Assembly (NCBI GenBank): GCA_015075745.1
Contig: JABTTW010000001.1
Coordinates: 2,914,001 to 2,978,000, forward strand
Reading direction: 5' to 3'
Origin: Planctomycetia bacterium
GTDB lineage: Bacteria > Planctomycetota > Phycisphaerae > UBA1845 > UTPLA1
Length of the DNA: 64,000 bases
The notes under the pieces are model-generated. The model saw only the letters and a program-made list of their open reading frames with translations, did not search any database and was not told where the DNA came from. A program made the position numbers and the translations under genes. Within the stretch, counting starts at the first letter, position 1. The number at the start of each line of letters is the position of its first letter. Below, one piece after another: positions 60,686-64,000 of this stretch.

Positions 60686-62133
60686 TCGAGCTCCCCTGAG
60701 TTACGAACGACACTCTGTGTTGCATTGACCAGGCCAGACAATGGCTTCGTATCTGCGGGACGCACTTCACAATTGACCAGCGGATCGCGCCGGGCGCCCA
60801 CTTTGCGCTTGCGTCTATTTATCCTGCTGACGGCTGACGCGAGCTTGCCGGCAGCCACGCCGATTGGCGCCGCGCGATGTTTCCGTGTGTTCGGTAGTTC
60901 GATGGCACTCGTCTGATCGCCGTCCAGGCCGGCTGGACCAGGCGCGCGAGCTGCCTCATGTGTGGCAGTCCGACGGGACGGGTCATACACGGCGAGTGTC
61001 TTTTCCGCGATCTGCTGCCAGGAAAAAAGTTGTACGACTTCACGGTGGCCGTTTACCCCCATCTGTCGCGCGCGATCAAAGTCCATGAACATCGTCCCCA
61101 GCCCCCATGCGACCGAATCGGCATTGGGATAAACCAGCAAACCCGTGCGCTCATGATGCACGTACTCTGCGGGGCCGCCGATCTGCGTGACAACGACCGG
61201 CTTGCCGGCACTCCATGCTTCCAACACGACAATGCCGAACGGCTCGTTGCGGCTGGGTATACAAACCATGTCCGCAAGCTGAAAGAGACGGGGCAGCTCG
61301 TTACCGTTGCGATGCCCAAGGAAGCGTACCGCATGTTCAATACCCATCGCACGCGCTCGCTCCTCAAGCGACCAGCGCATGTCACCATCGCCGGCAAAGA
61401 TGAACTTGGCCCGGTCGTAGTAGTGCAACACGGCGGGGATCGCTTCGAGCATCAGGTCGGGGCCCTTCTGATATGCCATACGACCGCAGAAAAGCACGGT
61501 CGGATCCATGCTGCCAATGCCGTAACGCCCTTTTTCGATTGCTGGGTCAATCGAGACTTCAAATCGCGATGCCGCGACGCCGTTGTGAATCACTGTCGTT
61601 TTCCAGATCGGAACGTCATACATGCCGGCGATCTCGGCGCGGGTGACGCCGGACACGGCAATGGCCTGATCACACCAGTACAACCCGGCGCGCTCCTGCT
61701 CTCGCACGCGAGCGGAGCGGCCTTCGGGATAGGTGTTGCCGCATCGGGCATATTCGGTGGAATGAATCGTGAGAATGCTGCGCCGTCCGCGCTGCTGCTT
61801 GATCCAGATCATCGCATTCGCGGCCAGCCAGTCATGGGCATGGACAACATCAAATGCCCCAATGTAGTTTTCCGTGGCGAGGAATTGATCAACCATCGCC
61901 CGGCACATGGTGTTGATATCATCGACAAAATCGCCCTGGCCATGGTATTGGCAGCGATGCTCATGAACCAATCCGACGCATTCATACGCCGGCTGGCCGT
62001 GCCCCGAGCGCGTGAAGACATGAACTTCGTGCCCATTCGCGGCCAGCGCGTCGGCCAGTTCGCTCACATGTGCAGCCACTCCACCGACCGCGATGGAGCG
62101 GAGCGACTCCCACGACAACATAGCAATACGCAT
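60682..62133 (-). CDS. GT4 glycogen/glucan synthase-like glycosyltransferase
   Basis: 483 residues from ATG 62133. GT-B fold: N-terminal MRIAMLSWESLRSIAVGGVA and HVSELADALAANGHEVHVFT, KGPDLMLEAIPAVL, donor-binding IPSRNEPFGIVVLEAWSAGK and WQQIAEKTLAVYDPS. GT4 glycogen synthases and related trehalose/glucan synthases look alike here. It shares an ATGA overlap with GH15, so synthesis and breakdown of a glucan are encoded together. The C-terminal ~70 residues are polar and probably disordered. Confidence 0.85.
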   Translation of the reverse strand: MRIAMLSWESLRSIAVGGVAAHVSELADALAANGHEVHVFTRSGHGQPAYECVGLVHEHRCQYHGQGDFVDDINTMCRAMVDQFLATENYIGAFDVVHAHDWLAANAMIWIKQQRGRRSILTIHSTEYARCGNTYPEGRSARVREQERAGLYWCDQAIAVSGVTRAEIAGMYDVPIWKTTVIHNGVAASRFEVSIDPAIEKGRYGIGSMDPTVLFCGRMAYQKGPDLMLEAIPAVLHYYDRAKFIFAGDGDMRWSLEERARAMGIEHAVRFLGHRNGNELPRLFQLADMVCIPSRNEPFGIVVLEAWSAGKPVVVTQIGGPAEYVHHERTGLLVYPNADSVAWGLGTMFMDFDRARQMGVNGHREVVQLFSWQQIAEKTLAVYDPSRRTATHEAARAPGPAGLDGDQTSAIELPNTRKHRAAPIGVAAGKLASAVSRINRRKRKVGARRDPLVNCEVRPADTKPLSGLVNATQSVVRNSGELE

Positions 62134-62241
62134 GGCGCGATCCTCTCTCGCATGCATTCATGACATCCGTGTCGTGGTTCATGAGGTGACCGACCAATTA
62201 CGAAGCGGCATATCCGTCGGCCGCCATCGTGTTGGAAACGC

Positions 62242-62670
62242 TCAACAGTTGCGAAGCTCACGCTCAGCTTGTATCCAGTCTGAAACAGGATCCTCTGGGG
62301 CCCCGTCACGTTGCTGAATAATCCGAAACACTCGTGCGCTGATCGCCTCGTCTGCCGGTTCGACGCCCGTCGATGCTGATGCCGGGTACATCGTCTCTTC
62401 ATGTACCAAAGTCCAACCGGACGTTGGAGCAGGAACCTCCGTTTTTCCCTCGGCAGAGGCGGTGGAAGCTAAGGGCCGCGCAGTGGCGTGGTGTGCCGTG
62501 GCAGGCGTCTCCTCCGTGCATCGCATGGTCTGATTCAGCTCCGCCGATTGCGTGTCCTCGGCCGAACCGCGCAGGCTCCCCGTCGAGTCAGCCAACCCGG
62601 ACCGCTGAGTTTCGCTCGGCGTATTCTTCATCCGATTTGTTGTCGCATGGGTGCGCGTGAGTTTTTCCAT
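62242..62670 (-). CDS. DUF2934 domain protein
   Basis: 142 residues from ATG 62670 (AGGAGAACACG upstream). The first ~95 residues are disordered, rich in Thr, Ser, Glu and Ala. The C-terminus is a DUF2934 helical motif (ARVFRIIQQRDGAPEDPVSD followed by WIQAERELR). DUF2934 domains are short, of unknown function, and are often in small proteins of the same operons as carbohydrate enzymes. Confidence 0.75.
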   Translation of the reverse strand: MEKLTRTHATTNRMKNTPSETQRSGLADSTGSLRGSAEDTQSAELNQTMRCTEETPATAHHATARPLASTASAEGKTEVPAPTSGWTLVHEETMYPASASTGVEPADEAISARVFRIIQQRDGAPEDPVSDWIQAERELRNC

Positions 62671-62752
62671 TGTCGTGTTCTCCTTATTGCGGCGGACCGT
62701 CGAAGCACGGGGCACCAAAATGCGATTGCGCGATACACATGCTGCACAGCGT

Positions 62753-64000
62753 TTACCGCGTCCAGGCCAGCCACTTGTTGAAGAGCCGCTTCACGAATGG
62801 CGTCACGCGCGTGCGACTGTATTGATCGCCGAGGTTGCGAATCGCGTCGGCCAGTGTTGGATAAGGGTGGATCGTGCTGCCGATCTTGCTCAAGCCCAAT
62901 CCGTGCGTCATTGCCAGCGTGATCTCGGAGATCAGGTCACCAGCATGACTCGCAACGATCGTTGCTCCGATGATCTTGTCGGTGCCCTTCTTGACGTGGA
63001 CTTTCACGAAGCCTTCGTCTTCTCCGTCCAGAATCGCCCGGTCCACGTCGCGAAACTCCCGCACGAACGTGTCGACTTCGATGCCCTTCTCCCTGGCCTG
63101 CCCTTCGTACAGTCCAACGTGGGCAATCTCCGGGGTTGTATATGTACACCACGGAATCACCAGCGACGACGACTTCCTGCGGCCCATGAACAGCGCGTTC
63201 TGAATCAAGATGCGCGCCGTGAAATCGGCCATATGCGTAAACTGGTACGGCGAACAAATGTCGCCCGCGGCGTAGATCATGGGGTTCGTCGTCTGCATGC
63301 GTTCGTTGACCGTCACCCCCTTCTTGTCGTAATTCACACCAACGGCGTCCAGATTCAGATTCTCGACGTTTGGCGCTCGGCCGACCGAGACCAATAGTTT
63401 GTCGACCGGCTCGTCATACCCAGTGCCGTGCGATTCGACCGTGAGTTGGATTCCCGCGCCATTCTTGATCTCCAGGCTCTTGCCGCAACAAAGCAGCTTG
63501 ACGCCGGATCGCAAAATCGCCCGTTGCACGATCGCCGCCGCGTCACGGTCTTCGCGCGGCAGGATGTCGTGTTCGGCCTCAACCAGAAACACGTCGGCCC
63601 CGAGTTGGGCAAACGCCTGCGCCATCTCACAACCGATCGGGCCGGCGCCAATGACGCCGAGTCGTTGCGGCAATTCGGTCAATGAAAAGAGTGTTTCATA
63701 AGTCAGATACTCGACGGAACTCAAACCAGGAATCGCCGGCGCCGCGGCCCGCGCTCCGGTCGCGATTACCGCCCGCTTGAAGTTAAGCTTCGCGCCGTTC
63801 ACGCCGACCGTGTTCGAATCCACAAACGTCGCCTGCCCGAAAAAGACGTCGATGCCCAGGTCACGGAACCGCTGTGCTGAATCGTTCGGGCTGATGTGGG
63901 CGCGCAGCCGTCGCATCCGCTGCATCGCCGCCGCGAAGTCTGCGTTCACATCGTCTGGAACTTCCACCCCGAACTCACGCGCATTTCGCACGCCGGCCGC
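62753..64000 (-). CDS. FAD-dependent disulfide oxidoreductase, MerA/lipoamide-dehydrogenase type (partial)
   Basis: C-terminal ~415 residues; the N-terminal FAD-binding and CxxxxC region lies beyond the window. NAD(P) site GVIGAGPIGCEMAQAFAQLG, FAD site YAAGDICSPYQFTH, and dimerisation segment STIHPYPTLADAIRNLGDQY. It is a clear paralogue of the flavoenzyme at 29848-31437, including PNDSAQRFRDLGIDVFFG versus PNDSARRFRELGIDVFIG. Its substrate is unknown. It heads the carbohydrate operon as seen here. Confidence 0.88.
   Translation of the reverse strand, partial: AAGVRNAREFGVEVPDDVNADFAAAMQRMRRLRAHISPNDSAQRFRDLGIDVFFGQATFVDSNTVGVNGAKLNFKRAVIATGARAAAPAIPGLSSVEYLTYETLFSLTELPQRLGVIGAGPIGCEMAQAFAQLGADVFLVEAEHDILPREDRDAAAIVQRAILRSGVKLLCCGKSLEIKNGAGIQLTVESHGTGYDEPVDKLLVSVGRAPNVENLNLDAVGVNYDKKGVTVNERMQTTNPMIYAAGDICSPYQFTHMADFTARILIQNALFMGRRKSSSLVIPWCTYTTPEIAHVGLYEGQAREKGIEVDTFVREFRDVDRAILDGEDEGFVKVHVKKGTDKIIGATIVASHAGDLISEITLAMTHGLGLSKIGSTIHPYPTLADAIRNLGDQYSRTRVTPFVKRLFNKWLAWTR

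Noticed and set aside
60958..62163. 401-residue plus-strand frame over GT4
   Set aside because: Shadow frame opposite a clear glycosyltransferase with GT4 motifs.

Overview
The window looks like a chromosomal stretch of a GC-rich Planctomycetota bacterium, possibly Phycisphaerae-like (inference). The signs are two secreted proteins ending in dockerin-type EF-hand repeats, a type IV pilin-like protein, DUF2924/serine-recombinase cassettes of a kind I associate with planctomycetes, and an ECF sigma/zinc anti-sigma pair. No rRNA or CRISPR array is visible; one tRNA-Asn is present.

Layout. 0.2-4.7 kb is ordinary chromosome: thioredoxin reductase, a family 2 glycosyltransferase, an SGNH acyl-esterase-like membrane protein, a DUF3052 protein and tRNA-Asn(GUU). 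4.7-10.3 kb is a mobile cassette next to the tRNA: an XRE-ImmA/IrrE plus DUF4411 (PIN) toxin-antitoxin-like pair, a serine recombinase with small accessory genes, and decayed phage fragments including a terminase C-terminus. 10.4-11.5 kb holds a TetR repressor, a 38-bp perfect palindrome and a small membrane protein. 11.8-13.6 kb holds an IS3-type orfA relic and a complete 1.55-kb IS with inverted repeats. 13.7-23.2 kb encodes envelope and stress functions: a dockerin esterase, ECF sigma/anti-sigma, a TlpA-like thioredoxin, a DegP-like lipoprotein protease, an RsbU/SpoIIE-type phosphatase, a protein with five YHS-like CxxC repeats, a second dockerin protein and a pilin-like protein.

23.3-36.6 kb is the most striking region: one long same-strand arsenic-sugar operon. 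Its order is arsM, a PiT phosphate-type transporter, radical SAM arsS, a DUF3179-peroxiredoxin fusion, a TVP38-DUF547 fusion, a mercuric-reductase-like flavoenzyme, a 44-residue ORF, a ferredoxin-NADP-reductase-like enzyme, a GT87-like membrane glycosyltransferase, a small exported protein (possibly frameshifted), and a triple fusion of a GT2, a TIGR04282-type and a TIGR04283-type glycosyltransferase. It could take arsenic through methylation and adenosylation to glycosylated or membrane-linked organoarsenicals.

37-45.4 kb is a second mobile cassette: terminase, terminase-small-like HTH protein, ParB-methyltransferase fusion, DUF2924 and a truncated serine recombinase. An internally deleted IS1380 element ends it, abutting the transketolase stop codon. 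From 45.4 kb to the end, all genes are on the minus strand and form a carbohydrate super-operon. Read in transcription order it carries a flavoprotein (cut by the window edge), a DUF2934 protein, a GT4 glycogen-synthase-like enzyme, GH15 glucoamylase, transaldolase, a glucokinase-glucose-6-phosphate isomerase fusion, gnd, a HAD phosphatase, zwf, pgl, a frameshifted AhpD-like gene, an Old Yellow Enzyme, rpiB, a chimeric hydrolase/oxidoreductase ORF and tkt. It links glycogen or glucan turnover to the oxidative and non-oxidative pentose phosphate pathway, lacking only rpe.
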